Part shown: positions 5,768-12,550 of the stretch, piece by piece
Numbering within the stretch: the stretch's first letter is position 1
Layout of the letters: every line of letters begins with the position of its first letter
Assembly: GCA_002683195.1 (NCBI GenBank)
Contig: NYSW01000020.1
Span: forward strand, 7,269-21,450
Reading direction: 5' to 3'
From: Phycisphaerae bacterium
GTDB taxonomy: Bacteria > Planctomycetota > Phycisphaerae > Phycisphaerales > SM1A02
Length of the DNA stretch: 14,182 nt
Made by a program: the position numbers and the translations under genes
The notes under the pieces: model-generated
What the model saw: the letters and a program-made list of their open reading frames with translations, nothing else
Told to the model about the DNA's origin: nothing
Databases searched by the model: none

Positions 5768-7945
5768 TCAGGTGGCGGGAACCGGCTGGGAAGCCGATTC
5801 CAGACCCCGATTCTGGACCGCAGGAGCTGCCTTCGGCAACTGTACGAGGCCGACGGATTCGACATCGAAACCGTCGACCAGTTCGTTGTAGCCGAGAACC
5901 ACCACCCCCGCAAGATGCGAATGCAGGATCTGTCGAAGTGGGGCTCGAACCGTCGGCGAAGTCACCACCACCATCGGACGTCCGGCATCTCCCAACGGGC
6001 GGGCTGCTTCCGCCACCGCCCGACTGATGTCGCCGGCAAGGCGAGGCGGAACCGACACCGTGGTCCCGGCCGCGCCGCGGTCGACGTGACCGTTGATTCG
6101 ATCCTCGACTTCGGGATCCATGGTCACCACGTAGAGCCGCGGCCGTCCGGTCTCATCAAGTTCGGCGTGCAGGGTGCAGATCGAACGTCGAAGGGAATTG
6201 CGAACGTATTCGACCAGCACATCGGTGTCCCTCGTGTGCCCGATCCAATCGCCGAGGGTTTCGATGATCGTCTCGAGGTCGCGAATCGGAACGCCTTCTC
6301 GCAACAGGGACTGAAGGACCTTCTGGAGCTCTCCCGGCTTGACCAGCGTCGGCACGATTTCCTCCACGAGCCGCGGGGCCTTCTGCTTCAGTTGCTCGAT
6401 GAGGTTCCCGACTTCCTCTCGGGTCAGCAATTCATCCGCATGCCGCCGCACGACCTCGCCGAGATGCGTCCCAAGGACCGAAGTGGGGTCCACGACCGTG
6501 TAGTTCAAGGCTTCCGCCCGATGCCGCAACGCGGGATCGATCCAGATCGCCTCGAGTCCGAAGGCCGGTTCCGTGCGACGAATGCCATCCAGATCGCCGG
6601 TCGCCAGCCCCGAATCCATGGCCATCAGGAGATCCGGCTGGACTTCACCCTCATCCACGACCGCCCCTCGAATCTTGATTCGATAGTGGTCGGGCTGCAT
6701 CTGCATGTTGTCCCGGATCCGGACCGGAGGCATCACCATTCCCAATTCAACCGCCAGTTGCTGGCGAATGCCCGAAATCCGCTCGAGAAGATCACCCCCG
6801 TTCGCTCCGTCGACCAGACGAACCAACGAGTAACCCAGTTCGAGTTCGAGGACGTCGACTCCGATGAGTTCCTCCACCGGCTTGGCCTGCGTGCGTTCGG
6901 TCTCCGCTTCCTGTCGGGCCGCGGTCTCCCGTTGCCCTGCCTGGAACATGGTGTTTCGACGCATGCTCCATCCGATGCCCGCGATCACCAGGGCCGATCC
7001 CAGCAGCGGCACCGTCGGGAGCGGCGTGAGCGCGAGAAGGCCGAGAAATCCGCTGATCAGGAACAACGCCATCGGCTGGGATGCGAGTTGGGCCGGGATC
7101 TCCATCCCGATGTTCTCGCCGCTGCCCGCCCGGGACACGATGAGACCCGCCGCGATCGCCACGATGAACGCGGGGATCTGCGAGACCAGTCCGTCGCCGA
7201 TCGAAAGCATCCCGAACACCTGCATGGCTTCGGCGCCCGTGTAGTCGTGCATGAGCATCGCGATGGCGAAGCCACCGAGGATGTTCACCGACGTGATGAT
7301 GATGCCCGCGATCGCATCCCCACGAACGAATTTCGACGCACCGTCCATCGCACCATAGAAGTCGGCTTCCTGCGTCACTTCCTGCCGCCGGGCCCGGGCC
7401 TGCTCCTCACTGAGCAGCCCGGCGGAAAGGTCGGCGTCGATCGCCATCTGCTTGCCGGGCATCGCATCGAGGGTGAACCTCGCCGCGACCTCGGACATCC
7501 GGGTGGCACCCTTGGTGATGACCAGGAATTGAACCACGATCAGAATGATGAAGATGATCGCACCGATGACCGGATTGTTTCCGGCCACGAAGTTCCCGAA
7601 GGCCTCGATCACTTCACCCGCGGCGGTCGACGCCTCTCCCGGCCCGAGCTCACCGGCGGAGAGGATCAGCCGGGTCGACGCGACGTTGAGTACCAGTCGA
7701 AAAAGCGTGGTCGCCAGCAGCAGGGCGGGGAAGACGCTGAAATCCAGCGGACGATTCATGTAGATCGTGGTGAGCAGGACGATCGCCGCGAGGGCGATGT
7801 TTCCACTGATCAGGATGTCCATGGCGAACGGCGGCAGCGGCACCACCAGCACCCCGATGAGGGCGAGGAACCCCACCGGCACGATGAGGTGACGGTGGGA
7901 CGCGATGCGGTGGAGGATGGCCGGCAGTTCGCCCTTGGCACTCAT
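5768..7945 (-). CDS. flhA: FlhA, flagellar type III export gate protein
   Basis: The 725-residue product matches FlhA in length (usually about 690-710) and order. The N-terminal half has about eight membrane helices, starting HLIVPVGFLALIGVLVVPLP; the FHIPEP family signature NRPLDFSVFPALLLATTLFR lies at 64-83, followed by LNVASTRLIL. The conserved cytoplasmic loop with FTLDAMPGKQMAIDADL is present, a segment implicated in proton-driven export. The C-terminal cytoplasmic domain, which docks chaperone-substrate complexes, is complete and ends with VLGYNELVDGFDVESVGLVQ plus a short Pro/Ala-rich tail. I placed the start at ATG 7945, 34 nt after the flhB stop, although its Shine-Dalgarno is weak (GGAT); an in-frame ATG at 7996 would add 17 residues and overlap the end of flhB. 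It belongs with flhB, fliR, fliQ and fliP upstream in one export-gate block. Confidence 0.97.
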   Translation of the reverse strand: MSAKGELPAILHRIASHRHLIVPVGFLALIGVLVVPLPPFAMDILISGNIALAAIVLLTTIYMNRPLDFSVFPALLLATTLFRLVLNVASTRLILSAGELGPGEASTAAGEVIEAFGNFVAGNNPVIGAIIFIILIVVQFLVITKGATRMSEVAARFTLDAMPGKQMAIDADLSAGLLSEEQARARRQEVTQEADFYGAMDGASKFVRGDAIAGIIITSVNILGGFAIAMLMHDYTGAEAMQVFGMLSIGDGLVSQIPAFIVAIAAGLIVSRAGSGENIGMEIPAQLASQPMALFLISGFLGLLALTPLPTVPLLGSALVIAGIGWSMRRNTMFQAGQRETAARQEAETERTQAKPVEELIGVDVLELELGYSLVRLVDGANGGDLLERISGIRQQLAVELGMVMPPVRIRDNMQMQPDHYRIKIRGAVVDEGEVQPDLLMAMDSGLATGDLDGIRRTEPAFGLEAIWIDPALRHRAEALNYTVVDPTSVLGTHLGEVVRRHADELLTREEVGNLIEQLKQKAPRLVEEIVPTLVKPGELQKVLQSLLREGVPIRDLETIIETLGDWIGHTRDTDVLVEYVRNSLRRSICTLHAELDETGRPRLYVVTMDPEVEDRINGHVDRGAAGTTVSVPPRLAGDISRAVAEAARPLGDAGRPMVVVTSPTVRAPLRQILHSHLAGVVVLGYNELVDGFDVESVGLVQLPKAAPAVQNRGLESASQPVPAT

Positions 7946-7979
7946 GAAAGGATCCGATTCATTCGGGAGGAGGAACACT

Positions 7980-9038
7980 TCACGCCGCACGTCCATTCAT
8001 GCGATAGACGTAGGCGAGGACTTCCGCGACCGCGGCGTAGGCATCCGGCGGAATGGGTTCCCCCACCCGCACCGTGCGATGGAGCATTCGAGCCAGTGGT
8101 TTTCGTTCGACGATCGGGATCGAATGCTGGGCGGCGATCCGACGGATCCGCAAGGCGAGATGATCGACCCCGATCGCCACCACTTCCGGCGCTCTCATGG
8201 TCGCTTCGTCGTAGCGGATCGCGATCGAGATGTGCTCCGGATTGGTCACCACCACGTCCGCGGTCGGGACCGACTGGGCGATCCGCTGCATGGACATCTG
8301 GCGGGCCAGCTGCATTCGCTTGGCCTTGACCTTCGGGTCGCCCTCCATCTGCTTGTGTTCCTGTCGAACCTCATCCTTGGTCATCTTGTGATCACGGCGA
8401 TGCTTCCACTGCTGGAAGATGTAGTCGAAGATCGCGAGAATCAGCAGGGCGATCACGATGACCGCGGCGAGTTCGAGCATCAAACGCCCGATGACCGAGA
8501 AACCCGCCAGCACCCCGTATTCGGGAAGCACCACGAGAATGTCGTGCATTCGCCACGAGACGATGCCGGCGACCCCGAGCGCGATCGTGGTCTTGCCGAG
8601 ATCCATCCCACCCTTGACGAGGGTCTGGATTCCGATGATCCGCTTGAAGCCGCTGATCGGATTGAGCTTCTCGAGTGAGGGCTCGATCGGCTTCGACGCG
8701 ACCAGGAAGCCGACCTGCCAGAGATGCGACAGGTAGGCCGCCGCCCAGGCCGCGACCACCAGCGGTCCGAGGACTCGAAGGCCGACCCAGGCCGACGCGG
8801 AGATGACGGATGCCGTTCCCGCGCCCATCGGAGTGGACGCATCCTCGATTCCGAACTTGACCAGACGCCCGAGCTGCCAGAGCGAGGATTCGGCGAAGAA
8901 CCAGAGAATGAGCGTGACACTCGCCAGTTGGATCGCGGAAGCCAGATCCGTGCTCCGGGCGATCTTCCCTTCCTCGCGAGCCTTCTGAAGCTTGCGAGGG
9001 GTCGCGTCCTCCGTCTTTTCGCCCAGGTCCTCCGCCAT
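7980..9038 (-). CDS. flhB: FlhB, export gate and substrate-specificity switch protein
   Basis: The 352-residue protein begins MAEDLGEKTEDATPRKLQKA, the hallmark N-terminus of FlhB, and has four membrane segments between about 35 and 205 (for example SVTLILWFFAESSLWQ, LVVAAWAAAYLSHLWQ, IALGVAGIVSWRM, AAVIVIALLILAIFDYIFQ). The long helix DHKMTKDEVRQEHKQMEGDP leads to the cytoplasmic domain. Autocleavage in this family occurs between Asn and Pro of an NPTH motif; here the motif is NPEH (266-269, at 8232-8243) in VVVTNPEHISIAIRYD, so Thr is replaced by Glu. The rest of the domain (APEVVAIGVDHLALRIRRIA, IPIVERKPLARMLH) is conserved, and the tail after it is short. I chose ATG 9038, one base after the fliR stop and behind a run of eight G; GTG 9047 is an in-frame alternative overlapping fliR. 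Confidence 0.96.
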   Translation of the reverse strand: MAEDLGEKTEDATPRKLQKAREEGKIARSTDLASAIQLASVTLILWFFAESSLWQLGRLVKFGIEDASTPMGAGTASVISASAWVGLRVLGPLVVAAWAAAYLSHLWQVGFLVASKPIEPSLEKLNPISGFKRIIGIQTLVKGGMDLGKTTIALGVAGIVSWRMHDILVVLPEYGVLAGFSVIGRLMLELAAVIVIALLILAIFDYIFQQWKHRRDHKMTKDEVRQEHKQMEGDPKVKAKRMQLARQMSMQRIAQSVPTADVVVTNPEHISIAIRYDEATMRAPEVVAIGVDHLALRIRRIAAQHSIPIVERKPLARMLHRTVRVGEPIPPDAYAAVAEVLAYVYRMNGRAA

Positions 9039-9039
9039 C

Positions 9040-9852
9040 TCAGGCACCCCCCCCGGCGATCCGGTCGGGCGCGGTGGCCCAGGCGTGGATCATGTCGAGC
9101 ACCTCGAGGGTGAAGTTCTCGTTGACCAGGGCGATCACTTCGATCGAGGCGATCACCACGACGAACCCCACCATGATCCGCACCGGAAAACCGAGACTCA
9201 GCACGTTGAGCTGAGGCACGGTCTTGGAGACGAAGCCCATCGCCACGGTCTCGAGAAAGACCACCCCGAGCAACGGGACGGCGACTCGAAGCCCGAGTTC
9301 GGTCGCGGCGAGCATCACTCCGATCACCAGTTCGAGCCCGCCTCCCTCCCCGACGAAGACCCCCGCGTCGACGTATTCGAAACTCCGGAGAACCGAAAGG
9401 AAGATGGCATCGAGTCCACCCATGACCAGGAACATCCCGATCGCGAGGAAGATCATCAACTGCTCCAGCACGTCACTTTCAGTGCCCGCGGCGGGGTTGT
9501 AGAAACGGGCGAAACCAAGCCCCATCTGCTGGCCCATCACCATGCCGCCGGTCTGCATCGCGAAGATCGGAAGAGACGCCAGGAAACCGATGAGACCACC
9601 GATCGCGATCTCTGCGGCCCCCAGCGGCACCATCGCCCACGGGTCGAGGAACGAAACCGCAGGAAAGGCGACCCCCCGAGCATCCAGCACCGCCCAGGCC
9701 CCGACTCCGGTGACCATCACGAGCAGCCCCTTGACCCGGCCGGGAATCGTGGTCATCGAGAGCAGCGGCGCATAGAGGAAGAGACCTCCAAGGCGCATCA
9801 CGACGAGAACCGCCGGACCCATGCTGCGTTCGATGATCGCGATCGCTTCCAC
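9040..9852 (-). CDS. fliR: FliR, flagellar export gate membrane protein
   Basis: The 270-residue protein has the six-helix pattern and length (about 260) of FliR, which forms the FliP5Q4R1 entry portal. Recognisable segments are MGPAVLVVMRLGGLFLYAPL near the N-terminus, IPGRVKGLLVMV, GAAEIAIGGLIGFLASLPIF, the MQTGGMVMGQQMGLGFARFYNP family motif region, QLMIFLAIGMFLVMGGLDAI, and near the end FPVRIMVGFVVVIASIE. The start is the GTG at 9852-9850, ten bases after GAGGAG; no ATG fits, and the frame upstream of this point runs into fliQ with unrelated, non-membrane sequence. The ribosome site overlaps the fliQ stop, and the stop is one base before the flhB start, so fliQ-fliR-flhB are probably translated in a coupled manner. 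Confidence 0.95.
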   Translation of the reverse strand: MEAIAIIERSMGPAVLVVMRLGGLFLYAPLLSMTTIPGRVKGLLVMVTGVGAWAVLDARGVAFPAVSFLDPWAMVPLGAAEIAIGGLIGFLASLPIFAMQTGGMVMGQQMGLGFARFYNPAAGTESDVLEQLMIFLAIGMFLVMGGLDAIFLSVLRSFEYVDAGVFVGEGGGLELVIGVMLAATELGLRVAVPLLGVVFLETVAMGFVSKTVPQLNVLSLGFPVRIMVGFVVVIASIEVIALVNENFTLEVLDMIHAWATAPDRIAGGGA

Positions 9853-9862
9853 CGGGGACGAA

Positions 9863-9868
9863 CTCCTC
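9863..9868 (-). promoter_or_regulatory. Ribosome binding site of fliR, overlapping the fliQ stop codon
   Basis: Minus-strand GAGGAG, ten bases before GTG 9852-9850 and overlapping the TGA of fliQ (9869-9867). It is what fixes the start of fliR. Confidence 0.7.
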
Positions 9869-10115
9869 AACCTGTGAACATCAGCACGGCGAAGTCGACC
9901 AACTGGGTCGAAATCCAACCAAGGAGCCCCACCGCGACGAGAATCATCGCCGCGATCTTGGGCACGAAGGACAACGTCTGCTCCTGAACCTGGGTCACCG
10001 CCTGAGCGATCGAGACCACCAGACCGATCACGATCCCGGCGATCAGAATCGGGGCCGAGACCCACAACGCGATCAGCAGGCTCTGGCGAACGAGATCGAG
10101 TCCTTCAGACTCCAT
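9867..10115 (-). CDS. fliQ: FliQ, flagellar export gate membrane protein
   Basis: This 82-residue protein has the two-helix hairpin of FliQ (usually 85-90 residues): residues about 12-40 (SLLIALWVSAPILIAGIVIG) and 50-78 (FVPKIAAMILVAVGLLGWIS), separated by the family motif TQVQEQTLSFVPKI. FliQ lines the outside of the export channel with four copies per FliP pentamer in known structures. ATG 10115 is preceded by AAAGGAAG at eight bases. It starts 30 nt after fliP stops and is followed 14 nt later by fliR, the usual fliP-fliQ-fliR order. Confidence 0.95.
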   Translation of the reverse strand: MESEGLDLVRQSLLIALWVSAPILIAGIVIGLVVSIAQAVTQVQEQTLSFVPKIAAMILVAVGLLGWISTQLVDFAVLMFTG

Positions 10116-10145
10116 GCGGAGCTTCCTTTCGAGTCACTGATCCGG

Positions 10146-10949
10146 TCAGCCGACCGTGGCGGCCTGAACGCCGCTCATGAGATTGCTCGCGACCAGCAGC
10201 CAACCGTCGGCCACCACGAAGAGCAGGAGCTTGAACGGCAGCGAAACGAACACGGGCGGCAGCATCATCATTCCCATCGAGATGAGAAGGCTGGAGACCA
10301 CCATGTCGATCACCAGAAACGGCAGGTAGATGCGGAAAGCGATGAGGAACGCGGTCTTGAGTTCGCTCAGAACGAAAGCCGGAACCAGTTGGTGAAGCTT
10401 CACCTCGTCGAGGACGAGCTCACCGTCGCGATCGGGATCCCAACCGGAGAACTCGGCCATCATCACCAGCGAAGCCTCGTTTCCGTCGACCACGATCTGA
10501 TTGATCATGTACTGACGCAGGGGCTTCTTCATCCCGTCCCAGGCTGCCATCGAATCACGTTCCGCCACCGGGGTGTCCAGATAAGGCTGGAGTCCGTCGT
10601 CCCACATCGCCTCGAGGGTCGGGGCCATGGCCACGAAGGTGAGGAAGAGGCTGAGCCCGACGATCACCTGGCTCGGCGGCATGCCCTGAGTACCGATCGC
10701 CTGCCTCAGCAGGCCGAGCACCACCACGAACCGTGTGAAGGAGGTGCAGAGGATCAGGATCGAAGGCGCGACGGTCAGCAGCGTCAGCAACAGGATGATG
10801 GTGATCGGGGCCGAGGTCCCGGCCACGCCACCCGGCAGTGCGGACGCCGCGGATTCCACGAAGGCGACCGGATTGGCCATTGCCGCCGCGTCGGATCCGA
10901 CGCCCGCCCCCCCGGCGGCCTGTGCAAGATGGAACATCGGGATCGGCAT
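10146..10949 (-). CDS. fliP: FliP, flagellar export channel protein with an EF-hand-like loop
   Basis: The 267-residue product (ATG 10949, overlapping the fliO stop as TGATG) is FliP. The N-terminal segment is atypical for a cleaved signal peptide; helices follow at ITIILLLTLLTVAPSILILC and VIVGLSLFLTFVAMAPTLEA, with the FliP signature TSFTRFVVVLGLLRQAIGTQ and MPPSQVIVG. After the periplasmic domain come the motifs LVPAFVLSELKTAF, FLIAFRIYLPFLVIDMVVSS, GMMMLPPVFVSLPFKLLLFV and DGWLL, all highly typical. Between helix 2 and helix 3, where E. coli FliP has a plain acidic stretch, this protein has DPDRDGELVLDE (nt 10404-10439), which matches an EF-hand calcium loop at positions 1, 3, 5, 6, 8 and 12. 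Whether it binds calcium is unknown. fliQ follows after 30 nt. Confidence 0.97.
   Translation of the reverse strand: MPIPMFHLAQAAGGAGVGSDAAAMANPVAFVESAASALPGGVAGTSAPITIILLLTLLTVAPSILILCTSFTRFVVVLGLLRQAIGTQGMPPSQVIVGLSLFLTFVAMAPTLEAMWDDGLQPYLDTPVAERDSMAAWDGMKKPLRQYMINQIVVDGNEASLVMMAEFSGWDPDRDGELVLDEVKLHQLVPAFVLSELKTAFLIAFRIYLPFLVIDMVVSSLLISMGMMMLPPVFVSLPFKLLLFVVADGWLLVASNLMSGVQAATVG
10404..10439 (-). other. EF-hand-like loop within FliP
   Basis: The 12 codons read DPDRDGELVLDE, fitting the canonical D-x-D-x-D-G-x-(I/L/V)-x-x-x-E pattern exactly. It sits in the extracytoplasmic region of FliP, just before the conserved LVPAFVLSELKTAF segment. The helix-loop-helix flanks are not obvious, so functional binding is only a hypothesis. 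Confidence 0.5.
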
Positions 10950-11821
10950 CAAGCGCTTCGAACTCCACCCCGGGGACGACGACGGGTGAGATCGACGGTT
11001 TCCATCGGCTCATCGATCGGAAGCCCTTCCGGGCCTCCGAATCCTTCGGGACGTCCCTGGCGGTCGTACCGCCCAAGATTGCGAATGAGGTCGGTGTGAA
11101 AACCATCCTCATTCGTTCTTTCCGCGGTACCCAGTCGGGTTCGCAGTTCGGCGATGTCGGCCCCCTCGCTGAATTCGGACACCGTGGTGACCGCACCACC
11201 TCGACCTCCATGCTGATGCATGAGGATGATCCGCGGTCCGCATTCGATCAAGACCAGCGATGCGCCTCGTCCGAAGGGGTATCGAGCCAGCACCGTCAGC
11301 ACGCCGGCGGGGCGGGCCCCGCCGGGGAGAACCCCGCGTCCGGCGAAGCGTCGAGCGAAGAAGGCCGCACCACACAAGAGCGTGAGCAACCCGACCACCC
11401 GGGCTTCGGGCCCGCTCCACCAGGACTCACCGCCCGCGACCGCTTTGGTGTCCGCCAAAGGTTCGCCCGAAGCCGCAGTACCTTCGCGAAGACGAAGTCG
11501 ATCATCCAGCGTGAGCGGCTTGGGGACGATTCCAGAGCCGGTGGCCACGGACCCAGCATCCGTTTCCACCAGCATGGGCTCCGATGATCCCGCATTCACC
11601 GGTCGGTCGACGCCGACATCGGCTTCACGCGAGGCGGATTCGACCCTCGCGGCCAGACGATCCGCCGCCTCCAACAGCGCGGATCGGGCGGGTTCCTTTT
11701 CCAGGGACACGCCACCCACACCGCTGTTGGACGGAACGACATCGTCACCGGACACGCCGGAGGTCGAGAGGAGAAACGACGCGACGAGCGCGACGCAGAA
11801 CGTCTTGTTTTTCTGATCCAT
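10949..11821 (-). CDS. fliO: FliO-like flagellar assembly protein with signal peptide and large ectodomain
   Basis: The position directly before fliP and the C-terminal layout identify this 290-residue protein as FliO-like, a factor that helps FliP form its ring in other bacteria. Residues 1-25 (MDQKNKTFCVALVASFLLST) look like a signal peptide. Residues about 26-138 form a polar, probably disordered extracytoplasmic region. A membrane helix follows at about 140-158 (RVVGLLTLLCGAAFFARRFA), then a cytoplasmic domain starting GVLTVLARYPFGRGASLVLI, whose L-x-G/A-R...LVLIECG...I-L pattern is that of FliO. The last 70 residues are Arg/Gly/Pro-rich. E. coli FliO has about 120 residues, so the ectodomain and tail are extra. 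I chose ATG 11821 because AGGGAAGG precedes it; an upstream in-frame start (11881) would destroy the signal peptide. Sequence similarity to FliO is weak and the name rests partly on position. Confidence 0.8.
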   Translation of the reverse strand: MDQKNKTFCVALVASFLLSTSGVSGDDVVPSNSGVGGVSLEKEPARSALLEAADRLAARVESASREADVGVDRPVNAGSSEPMLVETDAGSVATGSGIVPKPLTLDDRLRLREGTAASGEPLADTKAVAGGESWWSGPEARVVGLLTLLCGAAFFARRFAGRGVLPGGARPAGVLTVLARYPFGRGASLVLIECGPRIILMHQHGGRGGAVTTVSEFSEGADIAELRTRLGTAERTNEDGFHTDLIRNLGRYDRQGRPEGFGGPEGLPIDEPMETVDLTRRRPRGGVRSA

Positions 11822-11857
11822 GGTCGCCTTCCCTGGCTTCCGATCGATCCTGGAGAC

Positions 11858-11878
11858 ACGGCCGGATCCTCCGGCCGT
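11858..11878 (-). repeat. Inverted repeat in the fliN-fliO gap
   Basis: Nine-base arms ACGGCCGGA and TCCGGCCGT pair perfectly around a GGA loop on the minus strand. It lies within the 71-nt gap between the fliN stop and the fliO start and has no T-tract, so it more likely stabilises or processes the mRNA than ends it. Confidence 0.55.
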
Positions 11879-11892
11879 CACGAAATCGCCCT

Positions 11893-12381
11893 TCAGTCGG
11901 TTTCGGCCGCGGGCATGCGTCCGACGATCTCGCTGACCCGGACGCAGAAGTTCTCGTTGAGAACCAGCACTTCGCCTCGGGCGACATGCCGGCCATTCAC
12001 GTAGATGTCGACGGGATCGCCGGCAGCCTTGTCGAGTTCAACCACGGATTCCGGGGAGAGACGGAGAACATCATCCACGAGCATTCGAGTCCGCCCCAAC
12101 TCGATTCGAACGTCCAGATCGACGTCGCCGAGCATGCCGATGCCGGTGGGATCGCCCGGGCCGGCCGCGGAGGCGAAGTCCGGAAGCTCGACCGCTCGCG
12201 CTTCGGCGGCCGCCCCCGCTTCTCCCGCCAGGCGGTCCACCTGCACGGCGGCTTCCCGAATCGCCTCGGCGGTCGGGTCGGAGATCGGGGGTGACGAATC
12301 ACCCTCCACAGTCCCATCGGGGACGGTGGAGGGTGGAGTGGTCTGGTTCTGAGGGACCGAGGATTGCTCGGAATCGGTCAT
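11893..12381 (-). CDS. fliN: FliN, flagellar switch (C-ring) protein
   Basis: The C-terminal half, about residues 84-158, is a SpoA/FliN domain: LGDVDLDVRIELGRTRMLVD, VLRLSPESVVELDKAAGDPV, DIYVNGRHVARGEVLVLNEN and FCVRVSEIVGR are almost textbook. FliN forms the base of the C-ring, working in motor switching and as an export docking site through FliH. The first 80 residues are low-complexity, Pro/Ser/Thr/Glu- and Ala-rich, and include a possible helix (AEAIREAAVQVDRLAGEAGA). E. coli FliN has 137 residues, so 162 is slightly long. ATG 12381 is preceded by GGAG at eight bases. fliM, which commonly lies directly upstream, is not present. Confidence 0.93.
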   Translation of the reverse strand: MTDSEQSSVPQNQTTPPSTVPDGTVEGDSSPPISDPTAEAIREAAVQVDRLAGEAGAAAEARAVELPDFASAAGPGDPTGIGMLGDVDLDVRIELGRTRMLVDDVLRLSPESVVELDKAAGDPVDIYVNGRHVARGEVLVLNENFCVRVSEIVGRMPAAETD

Positions 12382-12436
12382 GGTTCGGCTCCGCCGGGAT
12401 TGGCCGCCCCCGTTGACCGTGGGGCGACATCGTGAA

Positions 12437-12455
12437 CGCCGGCGTCCTGCCGGCG
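12437..12455 (-). repeat. GC-rich inverted repeat before fliN
   Basis: Seven-base arms CGCCGGC and GCCGGCG around a five-base loop. On the minus strand it is followed by TTCACG, not a T-run, so termination is unlikely to be strong. Confidence 0.5.
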
Positions 12456-12506
12456 CGGTACCAAGGGATCATCGGACCCCTCGGCATCGGACCTGCAGAG
12501 AATGCC

Positions 12507-12534
12507 GATCAACGCGGTCTCATTCGCGTTGATC
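12507..12534 (-). terminator. Hairpin just after the fliL stop, possible attenuator
   Basis: Ten-base perfect arms GATCAACGCG and CGCGTTGATC enclose an eight-base loop. It lies 16 nt after the fliL stop codon on the minus strand. No T-tract follows, so it may be a partial terminator, an mRNA 3'-end stabiliser or a processing site separating fliL from fliN. Confidence 0.45.
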
Positions 12535-12550
12535 CTGCGCTTTTCCCGTT

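Larger units (their letters stand above)
12382..12550. other. fliL-fliN gap with two hairpins
   Basis: This 169-nt gap is where fliM often sits. It contains two perfect inverted repeats (12507-12534 and 12437-12455) and one minus-strand frame that stays open across the gap and stops at a TGA overlapping the fliN ATG as ATGA. That frame has no convincing start codon or ribosome site, so I do not call a gene. Confidence 0.45.

Noticed and set aside
5732..8329. An 865-residue open frame on the plus strand opposite flhA
   Set aside because: It is the antisense shadow of flhA in GC-rich DNA: it is full of Arg, His and Asp, has no domain, and flhA on the other strand is unambiguous.
9040..10065. 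A longer FliR beginning at 10065
   Set aside because: The extra 71 residues are Arg/Asp/Gly-rich and lie over fliQ in another frame; the GTG at 9852 with GAGGAG upstream gives the normal FliR length.
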